DNA of 64,000 bases from contig NZ_JACCFW010000001.1 of assembly GCF_013410455.1 (NCBI RefSeq), positions 3,364,929 through 3,428,928 on the forward strand, given 5' to 3'. Both the position numbers and the translations under genes were made by a program. The stretch comes from Allobranchiibius huperziae (GTDB taxonomy: Bacteria > Actinomycetota > Actinomycetes > Actinomycetales > Dermatophilaceae). This document shows, in pieces, positions 36,486 to 45,095 of this stretch; position 1 is the stretch's first letter, and each line of letters starts with the position of its first letter. The notes under the pieces were generated by a model, which was given only the letters and a program-made list of their open reading frames with translations, was not told the DNA's origin and searched no databases.

Positions 36486-38147
36486 ATGACCTTTCGAACT
36501 CGCCCTGCCGCCGTCGCCGTGGCCACCGCCGCCGCTCTCGCCGCGGGAGGCGCCGCGGCGTACGCCGCACCGGGTCACGCGCCCGCGCCGCATGCCCAGA
36601 AGCACGTGCTGCTGCTGTCCGTAGACGGTCTGCACCAGAGCGACCTGCAGTGGTACGTCGCGCACCATCCGGCATCCGCACTCGCGCGGCTCGTCGACTC
36701 CGGTACGTCGTACACGCACGCGAGGACGCCGTTCCCGTCGGACTCCTTCCCGGGTCTGGTCGGTCAGCTGACCGGTGGCGACCCGCGCACGACGGGCGTC
36801 TACTACGACGTCACCTACAACCACGCGCTGTTTCCGGCGGGTACGACGCACTGCAAGGGTGCCGCGCTCGGCGCGGCCGTCAACTTCGACGAGACGATCG
36901 ACAAGGACTCCACCCGCCTGGACGCGGGTCAGGGCCTCGCGGGTCTGCCGGGCTCGATCCTGAACATGACCGGGCACCCGAGCACGCTGATCAACCAGGC
37001 CGCGCTGCCGGTCGACCCGGCGACCTGCAAACCGGTGCAGCCCAACCAGTATCTCGAGGTCAACACCGTCTTCGACGTGCTGCACCGCGACAAGCTGCGC
37101 ACGGCGTGGTCGGACAAGCACCCGGCGTACAGCATCCTGCAGGGCAGGAACGGCAACTCGATCGATGACCTCTTCACCCCGGAGATCAACAGCGATGCCC
37201 CGGCCGGCGGTGACTGGACCACCGACAACGCCTCGACGCAGCAGTACGACCACTACAAGACCGAAGCGGTCCTCAACGAGATCAACGGCTTCGACCACTC
37301 GGGCAAGCACCGGGTCGGCACGCCCGCGCTCTTCGGGATGAACTTCCAGTCCGTCTCCACCGCGCAGAAGCTGCCGAAGTCCGACGGTCTGGCCGGCGGC
37401 TACCTCCCGGGCACTCACACCCCCGGCCCGCTGCTCAGCAAGGCGCTGAACTTCGTCGACACCGAGGTCGGTTCCCTGGTCACGCGCCTGCAGAAGGACG
37501 GCCTGGCCTCGAGCACGACCGTCATCCTGTCGGCCAAGCACGGCCAGTCGCCGATCGATCCGACGCAGCTGACGCGGATCGACGACGGCCCGATCATCGA
37601 CGGTATCGACAAGGCATGGGCGGCACGCCACCCCCAGAACACGTCATTGGTGGCTCAGAGCCTCGACGACGACGGCATGCTGCTGTGGCTGTCGGATCGC
37701 TCGGCGGCCGCGACGGCGTTCGTCAAGGCGTACCTGCTCGCCCACCCCGCGACGGGCAACACCGTCACGGGCGGGTCGCGCACGCTCCCGTCCTCGGGCC
37801 TGACCGCGGCGTACGCCGGTGCCGGCTCGGCCGCGTACTTCGGTGTCCCGCAGAGCGACCCGCGGCACCCTGACGTGCTGGGCATCGCCCACCAGGGTGT
37901 CGTCTACACCGGCGGCACCAAGAAGATCGCCGAGCACGGCGGCGCCTCGGGTGACGACCGCGACGTCCCGCTGATCGTGGCGTCCGCGGCCGAGAAGGGC
38001 CGCGGCCGCTCGATCGGCTCCCAGGTCGAGACCACCCAGATCGCGCCCACGATCCTGACGGTCCTCGGTCTCAACCCCCGTCAGCTGCAGGCAGTGGACA
38101 TCGAGCACATGCGAGTGCTGCCCGGCATCCGCCACCACCGCGACTGA
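36486..38147 (+). CDS. Secreted alkaline-phosphatase-superfamily phosphodiesterase
   Basis: 553 residues with a signal peptide (about 1-28, cut near AYA). HVLLLSVDGLHQSDLQ carries the first metal Asp, TPFPSDSFPGLVGQLTGG the probable nucleophile Ser, and LSAKHGQSPID a metal His. This is the nucleotide pyrophosphatase/phosphodiesterase branch of the superfamily. It is probably exported to scavenge phosphate or degrade nucleotides or sugar-phosphate polymers. A hairpin terminator follows. A second, larger member of a related phosphoesterase group is encoded at 60101. Confidence 0.88.
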   Translation: MTFRTRPAAVAVATAAALAAGGAAAYAAPGHAPAPHAQKHVLLLSVDGLHQSDLQWYVAHHPASALARLVDSGTSYTHARTPFPSDSFPGLVGQLTGGDPRTTGVYYDVTYNHALFPAGTTHCKGAALGAAVNFDETIDKDSTRLDAGQGLAGLPGSILNMTGHPSTLINQAALPVDPATCKPVQPNQYLEVNTVFDVLHRDKLRTAWSDKHPAYSILQGRNGNSIDDLFTPEINSDAPAGGDWTTDNASTQQYDHYKTEAVLNEINGFDHSGKHRVGTPALFGMNFQSVSTAQKLPKSDGLAGGYLPGTHTPGPLLSKALNFVDTEVGSLVTRLQKDGLASSTTVILSAKHGQSPIDPTQLTRIDDGPIIDGIDKAWAARHPQNTSLVAQSLDDDGMLLWLSDRSAAATAFVKAYLLAHPATGNTVTGGSRTLPSSGLTAAYAGAGSAAYFGVPQSDPRHPDVLGIAHQGVVYTGGTKKIAEHGGASGDDRDVPLIVASAAEKGRGRSIGSQVETTQIAPTILTVLGLNPRQLQAVDIEHMRVLPGIRHHRD

Positions 38148-38161
38148 TCCGGTTCGGTGAC

Positions 38162-38201
38162 GCGGTCACCGGCGGCACCGAGCGTGCCAGCCGGTGACCG
38201 C
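38162..38201. terminator. Bidirectional terminator hairpin
   Basis: GCGGTCACCGGC (38162-38173) pairs with GCCGGTGACCGC (38190-38201); inside, GGCAC pairs with GTGCC across a 5-base loop, leaving one unpaired A. It lies between the convergent phosphodiesterase and phospholipase D genes. Confidence 0.75.
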
Positions 38202-38235
38202 TTGGTCGTCGCGGGTCCATCGAGGCCGTGTCCGG

Positions 38236-39831
38236 TCAGAAGCGCCGGGCATAGCGCATCCGCAACGGGCGCCCGTCGGGGTCGTAGACGACCCGGTAGA
38301 GCGGTGTCGCCCAGGCCAGGGTGCGACGCGTCAGGTGCGGTCGCCGATAGGGCCGCAGCCTTCCTGGTGGCCGGTCTCCGACGGCACCTGCGTCGTGCCA
38401 CGACTGCAGGCGTGCGGCACTCGCGGCGAACGCCTCGAACGCTCGCGACGGATCGATCAGGTCGGTGTCGTCGTCCAGGTCCAGGTGCTCGCGACCGAGC
38501 TCGAGTCGCAACGAGCGGGCGAACGCGCGGGCACCGTGACCGAAGCGGTCGAGCATCTGCGGCTCGCGGGTGTCGCGAGCATCGTCCACGACCGCGCACG
38601 CCAACTCCGAGTCGTGCGTCCAGGACCGGCGGTTGATGTTGTCCGAACCGACGCTGGCCCACACATCGTCGACGACGCAGACCTTCGCGTGCACGTACAC
38701 CGGCGTCCCGGCCGGATTCTGGACGCCGTAGACGGCCACGCGGTCCGGAGCCGCGTCGTACAGCGTGTTCAGCGCCGCCTGCCGTCCCACCAGGTTCGGC
38801 GGCATCGACAGCCGCCCGTCCTGGTCGGGGTAGTGCGGGATCACCGCGATGAGGTGCAGCGACGGTCTGCTGCGCAGCGCCTCCGCGAAAGGGGCGACGA
38901 TCTCGGAGTTCCAGAGGTACTGGTCCTCGACGTAGATGATCCGCTCGGCCCGCCGAACGGCCTTGGTGTAGGCACGCGCCACACTGCGCTCGCCCTCGGG
39001 AGCGAACGGATAGCCGGGGTGCCGGTTGCCGTAGGTGCGGGTCAGCTGGATGTTCGCACTGCCCCGCGGTCCGGGGTCCGGGTGCTGGGTGGGCAGTGGG
39101 CCGGCCGTGCGGGTGTCGTGACGTAACCGCTCGCTCAGCACGTTGACCGGGTTGCGGCTGAGCGGGGCCGGGTCCTCCCAGCGCTCGCGGAAGGTGGCCT
39201 CCACGTCAGCCACCGCCGGACCGTGCACCATCAGCTGGATGTCGTGCCAGGGCGGACGCTCGCCGTAGACCGCCGCCATCGGCTGCTTCTGCGGATCACC
39301 CTCGTGCCGTGCGTCGTCGCGTCTGCTGTGGCACAGGTCGATGCCGCCGACGAACGCGACGTCGAGCTCGGGACGGTCGAGGTGACGCAGTACGACGAAC
39401 TTCTGATGGTGGGACGCGCCCGGGCGCACCCGCATATCGAGGAGGCATTCGCCCCCCGCGGCCTCGATCTCCTCACCGAGGTGGCGGTTCTGCTGTTCGC
39501 TGAACGAGAGCTTGTCCAGGTGCGAACGCCAGACCAGCCCCTTGACCACGACCCCTCGACCGGCCGCCTCGGAGAGGGCTGTCGTGACCTCGAGACCGTG
39601 CTCGTCGAGACGCTGATCGGGGTCGCCGCGCCAGTCGGTGAACATCACCAGGTCACCCGGGCGCATCTGGACGAGACAACTCACCAGCCGGTCGAAGTAC
39701 GTCGCCCCGTGAACGAGAGGAACCACCTCGTTCCCCGACGTCCACGCCAGACCGTCTGCATGGCGACGGTCCAGACGGGTTGCAGGATTGCCGCGCTCAG
39801 AAGGGCTGAGGAACCACTCGGCGACATCCAT
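38236..39831 (-). CDS. Phospholipase D-like protein
   Basis: 531 residues with two phospholipase D repeats. The second HKD motif is canonical: VHAKVCVVDD then SVGSDNINRRSW. The first reads SHHQKFVVLRHLD: His and Lys are in place but the Asp four residues on is Arg, with an Asp two residues later. GGIDLCHSRRDD follows as in cardiolipin-synthase-like enzymes. No transmembrane segment is evident. MDVAEWFLSPSERGNP at 39831 looks like the natural N-terminus; an ATG at 39870 would add 13 residues and neither has a strong ribosome site. Phosphatidyl transfer or phospholipid cleavage is expected. Confidence 0.82.
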   Translation of the reverse strand: MDVAEWFLSPSERGNPATRLDRRHADGLAWTSGNEVVPLVHGATYFDRLVSCLVQMRPGDLVMFTDWRGDPDQRLDEHGLEVTTALSEAAGRGVVVKGLVWRSHLDKLSFSEQQNRHLGEEIEAAGGECLLDMRVRPGASHHQKFVVLRHLDRPELDVAFVGGIDLCHSRRDDARHEGDPQKQPMAAVYGERPPWHDIQLMVHGPAVADVEATFRERWEDPAPLSRNPVNVLSERLRHDTRTAGPLPTQHPDPGPRGSANIQLTRTYGNRHPGYPFAPEGERSVARAYTKAVRRAERIIYVEDQYLWNSEIVAPFAEALRSRPSLHLIAVIPHYPDQDGRLSMPPNLVGRQAALNTLYDAAPDRVAVYGVQNPAGTPVYVHAKVCVVDDVWASVGSDNINRRSWTHDSELACAVVDDARDTREPQMLDRFGHGARAFARSLRLELGREHLDLDDDTDLIDPSRAFEAFAASAARLQSWHDAGAVGDRPPGRLRPYRRPHLTRRTLAWATPLYRVVYDPDGRPLRMRYARRF

Positions 39832-39958
39832 GGCCCCATCCAACAGTGCCGCTGGGGTGCGGTGTGCCATCCGGGCCGAACCCGCCGAGACCTGCAGACC
39901 TGCAGGAAGAGCTCGTCGAGGGCGGCACCGCGGCGTACGCCGGCGCAGTGCACGCCGG

Positions 39959-41053
39959 TCAGAGCGTCTGCACCCTCAGCCGGCTGCCGAGTACTGCGGA
40001 CAAAGACTGTGCCGCCTTCCGGAGTGACGCCGTGGCGCCGGCCGACTCGCCATCGAGCCACCGCACCCGCACGGTGTCGCCGGCGCGCTCCCACGTGCCG
40101 CTGAACCTTCCTCCGATCAGCACCGTATTGGCTCCTCGGGTAGCAAGGACCCGGTGCTTCGGCGGCACGACGTGCGTGTCCGACGTGCCCGCACCCATGA
40201 CCCACTGGTCGTAGCCCGGCAGGAGGACCACGTCGCGGGTCGGCGTGGCACTCACGATGTCCGCCGCGTGCTCGGTCAGGCACAGCGCCGCGTCACCGTC
40301 GATGACCAGTTCGGTCAGCTCGTCCGCCATGTCCTCTATCCAGTGCGCCAGCCTCCTGCGCCCGGCGCTGAGCCCCTGCGCCAGCCAGTGGTCGATGTGG
40401 TCGCGCGTCGCGGGCCCGTACGCCGCGAGGTAGGCCCGGATCGCCGACGGTCCCGCGTCGTCGACGTCTTCGAGCCCACGCCACGTCGGGATCGAATCGA
40501 ACGAGCGGAAGGTCGCGGCCCCGTCACGCGAGGGCGCGAAACACAGGTCGCCCTGCCAGCAGAAGGGTTTGAGGAAGGTGTGCGACCGGTCCTCGAAGGC
40601 CTGCAGCAGGTGCCGGTGCGCCGGGCGCTTCGCCACCGCCTGCGCCAGTTCGTGCTGGGTGAGCGGCCCGTCGCTCAGCGCCTCGCGCACGGCGGCCCGC
40701 AGGCGCGGCCAGTCGCCAGGTTCCAGACCGTAGAACGTGCGCCAACTCGCGAGCTCCCATTGCCGGCCGGCACCGCGTACGGACATGTGCGCCGCGGCGT
40801 TGTCGGGCGTCATGAGATGCGTGGCGCCCCGGAAGGCGTAGACGCAGACGACCCGGCCGGCGGCAATGGCGGCGTCGACATCACCCTTCTCGGAATCACC
40901 GAGGCGTAGTCGGATGGCGGTCGACGCATCCCCGAGCCACGCGGGCACCGCCACGAGGCGCCCCACCACGTCCTCGACCGACCCCGCCGGATCAGCTATC
41001 AGGTGGTGACGCCGCAGGCGCCAGCCCAGAGCCGCGGCCCAACTCGACGCCAC
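39959..41053 (-). CDS. Winged-helix DNA-binding protein, AlkZ/YcaQ-like
   Basis: 364 residues of the HTH_42 family, whose studied members (AlkZ, YcaQ) are DNA glycosylases for alkylated bases or cross-links. Seen: ALGWRLRRHHLIADP at the N-terminus, RGATHLMTPDNAAAH, LTQHELAQAV, YLAAYGPATRDHIDHWL, and LLPGYDQWVMG, all typical of the family. I cannot locate the QxQ-type catalytic motif of AlkZ with certainty; ATRDHIDHW occupies that area, so glycosylase activity is unproven. GTG 41053 was taken as start without a clear ribosome site. The DUF2853 gene lies 33 nt upstream on the same strand. Confidence 0.82.
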   Translation of the reverse strand: MASSWAAALGWRLRRHHLIADPAGSVEDVVGRLVAVPAWLGDASTAIRLRLGDSEKGDVDAAIAAGRVVCVYAFRGATHLMTPDNAAAHMSVRGAGRQWELASWRTFYGLEPGDWPRLRAAVREALSDGPLTQHELAQAVAKRPAHRHLLQAFEDRSHTFLKPFCWQGDLCFAPSRDGAATFRSFDSIPTWRGLEDVDDAGPSAIRAYLAAYGPATRDHIDHWLAQGLSAGRRRLAHWIEDMADELTELVIDGDAALCLTEHAADIVSATPTRDVVLLPGYDQWVMGAGTSDTHVVPPKHRVLATRGANTVLIGGRFSGTWERAGDTVRVRWLDGESAGATASLRKAAQSLSAVLGSRLRVQTL

Positions 41054-41086
41054 CGCTGACGCGAGATGCGAACGGGCCCTGGAGTG

Positions 41087-41407
41087 TCAGCCCTTGAAGA
41101 CGTCGAGCTTGTCGAACTTCTCCGCCAGCAGGTAGTACACCGCCAGGCGCGGGTTGGCCTTGCCGTCCTTCATCTGGGCCAGCACGTCCTTGATCGCCGC
41201 GTCGAGTTCGGCGTCGCTCTGCTTCAGGCCGAGCTTCTTCTTCAGGAAGTTCTCCCGGACGGTCTTGAGCTCGGCGGGGTCGCTGGCCGACACCAGCGAC
41301 GCATCGCGGTTGCTGAGAACGAGGCGATAGGTCGAGGCCATCTTGTCGATGATCTCTTTGTCGGCATGCGGTGCGTAGGCGTGAACGCTTTCGTGAGCAG
41401 TGGCCAC
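41087..41407 (-). CDS. DUF2853 family protein
   Basis: 106-residue helical protein. LVLSNRDASLVSASDPAELK, then ENFLKKKLGL and YYLLAEKFDKLDVF, give an unmistakable match to DUF2853, a family of unknown function found across bacteria. The start is set by GGAGGA six bases before GTG 41407; the frame stays open a further 86 codons upstream but that part is low-complexity and lacks family similarity. It may be co-transcribed with the AlkZ-like gene. Confidence 0.85.
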   Translation of the reverse strand: MATAHESVHAYAPHADKEIIDKMASTYRLVLSNRDASLVSASDPAELKTVRENFLKKKLGLKQSDAELDAAIKDVLAQMKDGKANPRLAVYYLLAEKFDKLDVFKG

Positions 41408-41738
41408 AGCAGTTCCTCCATTGAAAGAGACCTGGTTCCTTCTTTGTGAGAGTAGCGCTGTTCCTGCTGCGCCGACATAGCTGCGATGGAAGTGCTGGTG
41501 GCTGTGCAGTGCCTGGATCCGCGCTGGTCGCACGGTGGTTCCCAGGCGATTCCGTTGCGCAGGCGCCGGTGCGATCAGTGCTTTCACGCAGCAGAGAGCG
41601 GAACCGGCATACCGCCGCCCGACAGGCGGCCCGGGAGACCCGGCAGTCACCCGGGCAGCCGTCAATTCTGCATAGGAATGACGTCAAAGGTCCGTCAGGG
41701 ACCGCTCCGGCGGCGCGTTCGTTCCTAACGTCGATCGC
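41408..41738. other. Divergent intergenic region, no gene seen
   Basis: 331 bp between the DUF2853 gene (leftward) and the GNAT gene (rightward). Frames are open in several directions, as expected for high GC, but none shows a family pattern or ribosome site. A GC-rich inverted repeat around GCCGCCCGACAGGCGGC (near 41620) is the only structure noticed. It should hold two promoters, which I could not place. Confidence 0.5.
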
Positions 41739-42500
41739 ATGGACGATACGACCTGTCGAACGATCAGTCATGCCTCCATCGCGGCGCCCGCCACGGCCGC
41801 GAGGCTGCTCACCGACGGCTTCACGATGGTCCGGTACGACCATGGCTTCCGTTACGACGCGGGAGTCTTCGACATCGACTCGACGCTGTCACCCGATGAC
41901 CTCATCGCCCTCGTGCACCGGCAGGCGCGCTGCTGGGGACGCAGCACGGTGTGGTGGCACGGTGTCAGCCCGGCGACCGGGCCGACCGCCCTGCGGGACG
42001 CCCTCGTCGCCGTCGGCGGCGTGGTGGCGGCGCAGCACACAGTTCTGGAGCGAGAGCTGATGCGGCGAGGCCAGGAAGGCGTGCCGGACCCACTGCTCAG
42101 CGTCACGCGGTTGCACGCCGGCGCGCTGCCCGGCGTTCGCCGCCTGCTGGCACTCGAGCAGCACGAGGACACCGACCTGGATCTCTCCCGTCGCCATTGC
42201 GTCTCGATCCATCCGTCGGAGACGCACGTCCTGGCGCGGCTGCAGGGCAAACCCGTAGGCACCGCGGCCGTGTCGTTCGCCGGCGGTGACGAGGCGCACC
42301 TCTGGGGTGCGGCGACCGCGTGCTGGGCTCGGCGCCGCGGTGTCTATCACGCCCTCGTCACCGCACGACTCGACCTCGCCCGCCGGCGCGGGTGCCGGGT
42401 GGCCATCCTCCGCGCGCACCCGCGGATGGCCCCGACGCTTGCCGAGATGGGCTTCGGCACGCGGTGCGAGGAGCTGCTGATGCGGACGACCCTGCGCTGA
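41739..42500 (+). CDS. GNAT-like N-acetyltransferase
   Basis: 253 residues. The C-terminal part (about 120-250) has the GNAT fold pattern: THVLARLQGKPVGTAAVSFAGGDEAHLWGAA is the beta-strand core, ARRRGVYHALVTARLDLARRRGCR takes the place of the acetyl-CoA loop (R-R-G-V-Y), and MGFGTRCEELLM closes it. The first half is a different, poorly conserved domain. Substrate unknown. ATG 41739; the neighbours have no evident link. Confidence 0.72.
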   Translation: MDDTTCRTISHASIAAPATAARLLTDGFTMVRYDHGFRYDAGVFDIDSTLSPDDLIALVHRQARCWGRSTVWWHGVSPATGPTALRDALVAVGGVVAAQHTVLERELMRRGQEGVPDPLLSVTRLHAGALPGVRRLLALEQHEDTDLDLSRRHCVSIHPSETHVLARLQGKPVGTAAVSFAGGDEAHLWGAATACWARRRGVYHALVTARLDLARRRGCRVAILRAHPRMAPTLAEMGFGTRCEELLMRTTLR

Positions 42501-42659
42501 GTCAGGCCGCGAGCATCCGACGGGTCGACGCACCGACCCGCAGAGAACATCGACCGACGCCGCGACTGACATGAGCGGCAAACCGGGAATCTGTGGCGGC
42601 GTGGCGCCATCAGCGGGACTATCTGAAGCATTTCCCACTCACCGGACGAAGGATCCGCC

Positions 42660-43085
42660 ATGGCAGACCAAAAGAGTGACGCACCCGGCCACGCCACCCC
42701 TCCCCACCTCGATCCGACTCCCAGCCTGCATCCCCATGACGTCTACGTGCAGGCCTACGACCGTTGGGTCGGCGATCACCTCGAGCACGTACGCGCGTAC
42801 TTCCGGCAAGCAACATCCGACACCTCGCCCATGACCAAAAAGAAACAGGCGGAACTGCTGAAGTACCTCAAGGACGAGTCGAAAGGCATCCAGGCCGACG
42901 AGGAAGAGGTCAACAAGCGTCTGGAGTCGGACAAGGCCAAGCTGGAGCACGCCAGCGGCCAGGAAGCCAAGGACCTCAACGAAGATATCGAAGAGATGGG
43001 AAAGAAGTCCCGAGAGCTGACCGACGCCAACAACACGACCCAGAACCGGATCCGCGAAGTCGGTGCGATGCACCCCGCCCACTGA
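42660..43085 (+). CDS. Hypothetical charged, coiled-coil-forming protein
   Basis: 141 residues, no family recognised. Residues about 55-135 are rich in Lys, Glu, Asp and Gln with heptad-like spacing (KKKQAELLKYLKDESKGIQA, then EEEVNKRLESDKAKLEHA), indicating a long coiled coil. The first 30 residues are Pro/His-rich. There is no signal peptide or membrane segment. Codon usage is less GC-rich at third positions than the neighbours, though the protein is Lys-rich which contributes. It is convergent with dnaB with only 18 nt between them. The gene is probable from its composition and clear start region. Confidence 0.65.
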   Translation: MADQKSDAPGHATPPHLDPTPSLHPHDVYVQAYDRWVGDHLEHVRAYFRQATSDTSPMTKKKQAELLKYLKDESKGIQADEEEVNKRLESDKAKLEHASGQEAKDLNEDIEEMGKKSRELTDANNTTQNRIREVGAMHPAH

Positions 43086-43103
43086 GTGGTCAGAATTCCT
43101 GGC

Positions 43104-44477
43104 TCAGAATTCCTTGGCCATGTTGGTGAACCGGCTGTAGTGGCCCTGGAATGCCAGCCCGATGGTGTCGGTGGGTCCGTTGCGGTGCTTGGCTACGATC
43201 AGGTCGGCTTCGCCCGGTCGCTCGGAGTCGCGGTTGAAGGCGTCGTCGCGGTGCAGCAGGATCACCATGTCGGCGTCCTGCTCGATCGATCCGGACTCGC
43301 GCAGGTCGCTCATCATCGGCTTCTTGTCGGTGCGCTGCTCCGGACCACGGTTCAACTGTGAGATGGCGATGACCGGTACGCCGAGCTCCTTGGCGAGCAG
43401 CTTCAGCGCACGGGAGAACTCCGAGACCTCCTGCTGGCGTGACTCCACGCGCTTGCCGCTGCTCATGAGCTGCAGGTAGTCGATGACCACCAGCCGCAGG
43501 TTCTCGCGCTCACGCAGCCGCCGGCACTTGGAGCGGATCTCCATCAGCGACATGTTCGGCGAGTCGTCGATGAAGAGCGGCGCCTCGGCGATCCGCCCCA
43601 TCGTGGACGCCATCTTGGTCCAGTCCTCTTCGCGCATCGAACCCTTGCGCATGTGCTGCAGCTGGATGTTCGCCTCCGCCGACAGCAACCGCATGGTGAT
43701 CTCCGAGCGGCTCATCTCCAGGCTGAAGACGATCGAGGTCAGCCCGTTCTTGATGGACGCGGCCCGAGCTATGTCGAGGCCCAACGTGCTCTTGCCGACA
43801 GCAGGCCTCGCGGCGACGACGATCATCTGACCGGCGTGCAGGCCGTTGGTGAGCTGGTCCAGTTCGGTGAACCCGGTCGGTACGCCGGTCATCTGACCGG
43901 CGGTGCTGCTCGCCGCCTCGATCTCGTCGGCGGTCTCCTCGATGACGTCGCCGAGCCGGACGTAGTCCTCCTTGTCCTTGGACCCGGTGACCTTGAAGAT
44001 CTCCGCCTGCGCCTCGTTGATGACGTCGACGACGGACCCGCCGCCGCTGGCGTAGCCCATCTGAGTGATCCGCGTGCCGGCCTCGACGAGCCGCCGCAGC
44101 ACAGCCCGCTCGGCGACGATCGTGGCGTAGTAGCCGGCGTTCGCCGCGGTGGGCACCGACTGGATCAGTTCGTGCAGGTAGGCCTGTCCGCCGATCCGGG
44201 CGAGATCGCCTCGCTTGCCCAGCTCGTCGGCGACGGTGATCGCATCGGCGGGCTCACCTCGGCCGTAGAGATCGATGACGGCTTCGTAGATGGCCTCGTG
44301 AGCGGGCCGGTAGAAATCGACCCCGCGGACGGCTTCGGCCGCGTCGGCGATCGCGTCCTTGCTGAGCATCATGCCGCCGAGCACGGACTGCTCGGCGTGC
44401 ACGTCCTGCGGGGGGAGCAACGGGTCGCGCGACCCGCCGCCGAACGCACCTTCGAGTTCAGCGATCGACACGCGCAT
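43104..44477 (-). CDS. dnaB: Replicative DNA helicase
   Basis: 457 residues. The N-terminal primase-binding helical domain begins PPQDVHAEQSVLGGMML and reaches residue ~115. The RecA-type motor has Walker A AARPAVGKST, VFSLEMSR, the Walker B VVIDYLQLM, and the DLRESGSIEQDADMVILLHR motif with the arginine region near the end. No intein is present. ATG 44477 was chosen; the GTG two codons later would sit at a better distance from AAGGGG. It hexamerises at the fork. In other Actinobacteria it is the end of the rpsF-ssb-rpsR-rplI block; here it is separated from rplI by about 5 kb. DnaA-box-like sequences lie upstream. Confidence 0.97.
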   Translation of the reverse strand: MRVSIAELEGAFGGGSRDPLLPPQDVHAEQSVLGGMMLSKDAIADAAEAVRGVDFYRPAHEAIYEAVIDLYGRGEPADAITVADELGKRGDLARIGGQAYLHELIQSVPTAANAGYYATIVAERAVLRRLVEAGTRITQMGYASGGGSVVDVINEAQAEIFKVTGSKDKEDYVRLGDVIEETADEIEAASSTAGQMTGVPTGFTELDQLTNGLHAGQMIVVAARPAVGKSTLGLDIARAASIKNGLTSIVFSLEMSRSEITMRLLSAEANIQLQHMRKGSMREEDWTKMASTMGRIAEAPLFIDDSPNMSLMEIRSKCRRLRERENLRLVVIDYLQLMSSGKRVESRQQEVSEFSRALKLLAKELGVPVIAISQLNRGPEQRTDKKPMMSDLRESGSIEQDADMVILLHRDDAFNRDSERPGEADLIVAKHRNGPTDTIGLAFQGHYSRFTNMAKEF

Positions 44478-45032
44478 CCCCTTCTCTTTCGGACATACGT
44501 CGCACTCCATCACCGAGCACCGACAACGCAACAGAACAGACAGAGCAGATGGAACAGGCAACACGGACAAGACGGCCGAGCCGTACAAGACACCCACGTG
44601 ACGGGCGCCGACCGACTGCCCGTGCTCGCACCCGCCCGCTGCGAGAGCGGGAGAGCAGACGGCAGCTGCCAGGGATCAGGTGACCGGCGTGACATGTGAC
44701 GGGCGAACGCCGTTCGGGAGCGGCTGCGTGGACACCGTAGAACCCCTGAGGGGGAGACACCAAAGCGTTGTCCACCTGCCCTCGGGACAACTTGTGGGAA
44801 AGCTGGGGAAACCGCCGAAGGGCTGTGTGCACAGGGTGTGGATAACGGTGTGGAAACTCATCGTGGAGTTGCGTCGCACGGCCCTGACCTGCATGGATGT
44901 CGTCCACCGGGTGTGGACGAAAAGTAATTTCAGAGGGCGTCCGCATGCTGGCGAGCGCTCCCGGTGCGGTGTTCGGACCGCCCGGAACACCGCCACGGGC
45001 ATCCCGTGCAGGCGTCCGCACGGCATGCAGAA
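44478..45032. other. Intergenic region upstream of dnaB
   Basis: 555 bp without a recognisable gene. It holds the DnaA-box-like cluster (44727-44920), a short A/T-rich stretch after it (about 44920-44935) and presumably the dnaB promoter, which I could not place. Open frames here have no family pattern. The leftmost ~200 bp next to dnaB show nothing further. Confidence 0.6.
44727..44920. promoter_or_regulatory. Cluster of DnaA-box-like sequences upstream of dnaB
   Basis: One perfect box, TGTGGATAA (44837-44845, reverse of TTATCCACA). Two with one mismatch, TTGTCCACC (44768-44776) and TGTGGACGA (44912-44920). Looser copies CGTGGACAC (44727-44735), TGTGGGAAA (44793-44801), TGTGGAAAC (44849-44857) and TCGTCCACC (44900-44908) lie between. 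Two pairs are 12 bp apart (44837/44849 and 44900/44912). They fall in the 618-bp gap between the NlpC gene terminator and the dnaB start, so DnaA may control dnaB or be titrated here. Confidence 0.62.
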
Positions 45033-45066
45033 GCGGCCGCGTACACCCGAAGGTGTACGCGGCCGC
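45033..45066 (-). terminator. Terminator of the first NlpC/P60 gene
   Basis: Perfect 15-bp stem GCGGCCGCGTACACC with loop CGAA, 29 bp after the stop of the leftward NlpC/P60 gene. Confidence 0.8.
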
Positions 45067-45095
45067 GTCTGGTGCTGCGAGCGGTCCTGCGACCG

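Noticed and set aside
44727..44920. Chromosomal replication origin
   Set aside because: DnaA-box-like sites are present, but dnaA, dnaN and the usual unwinding region are not adjacent; a regulatory or titration site is more likely.
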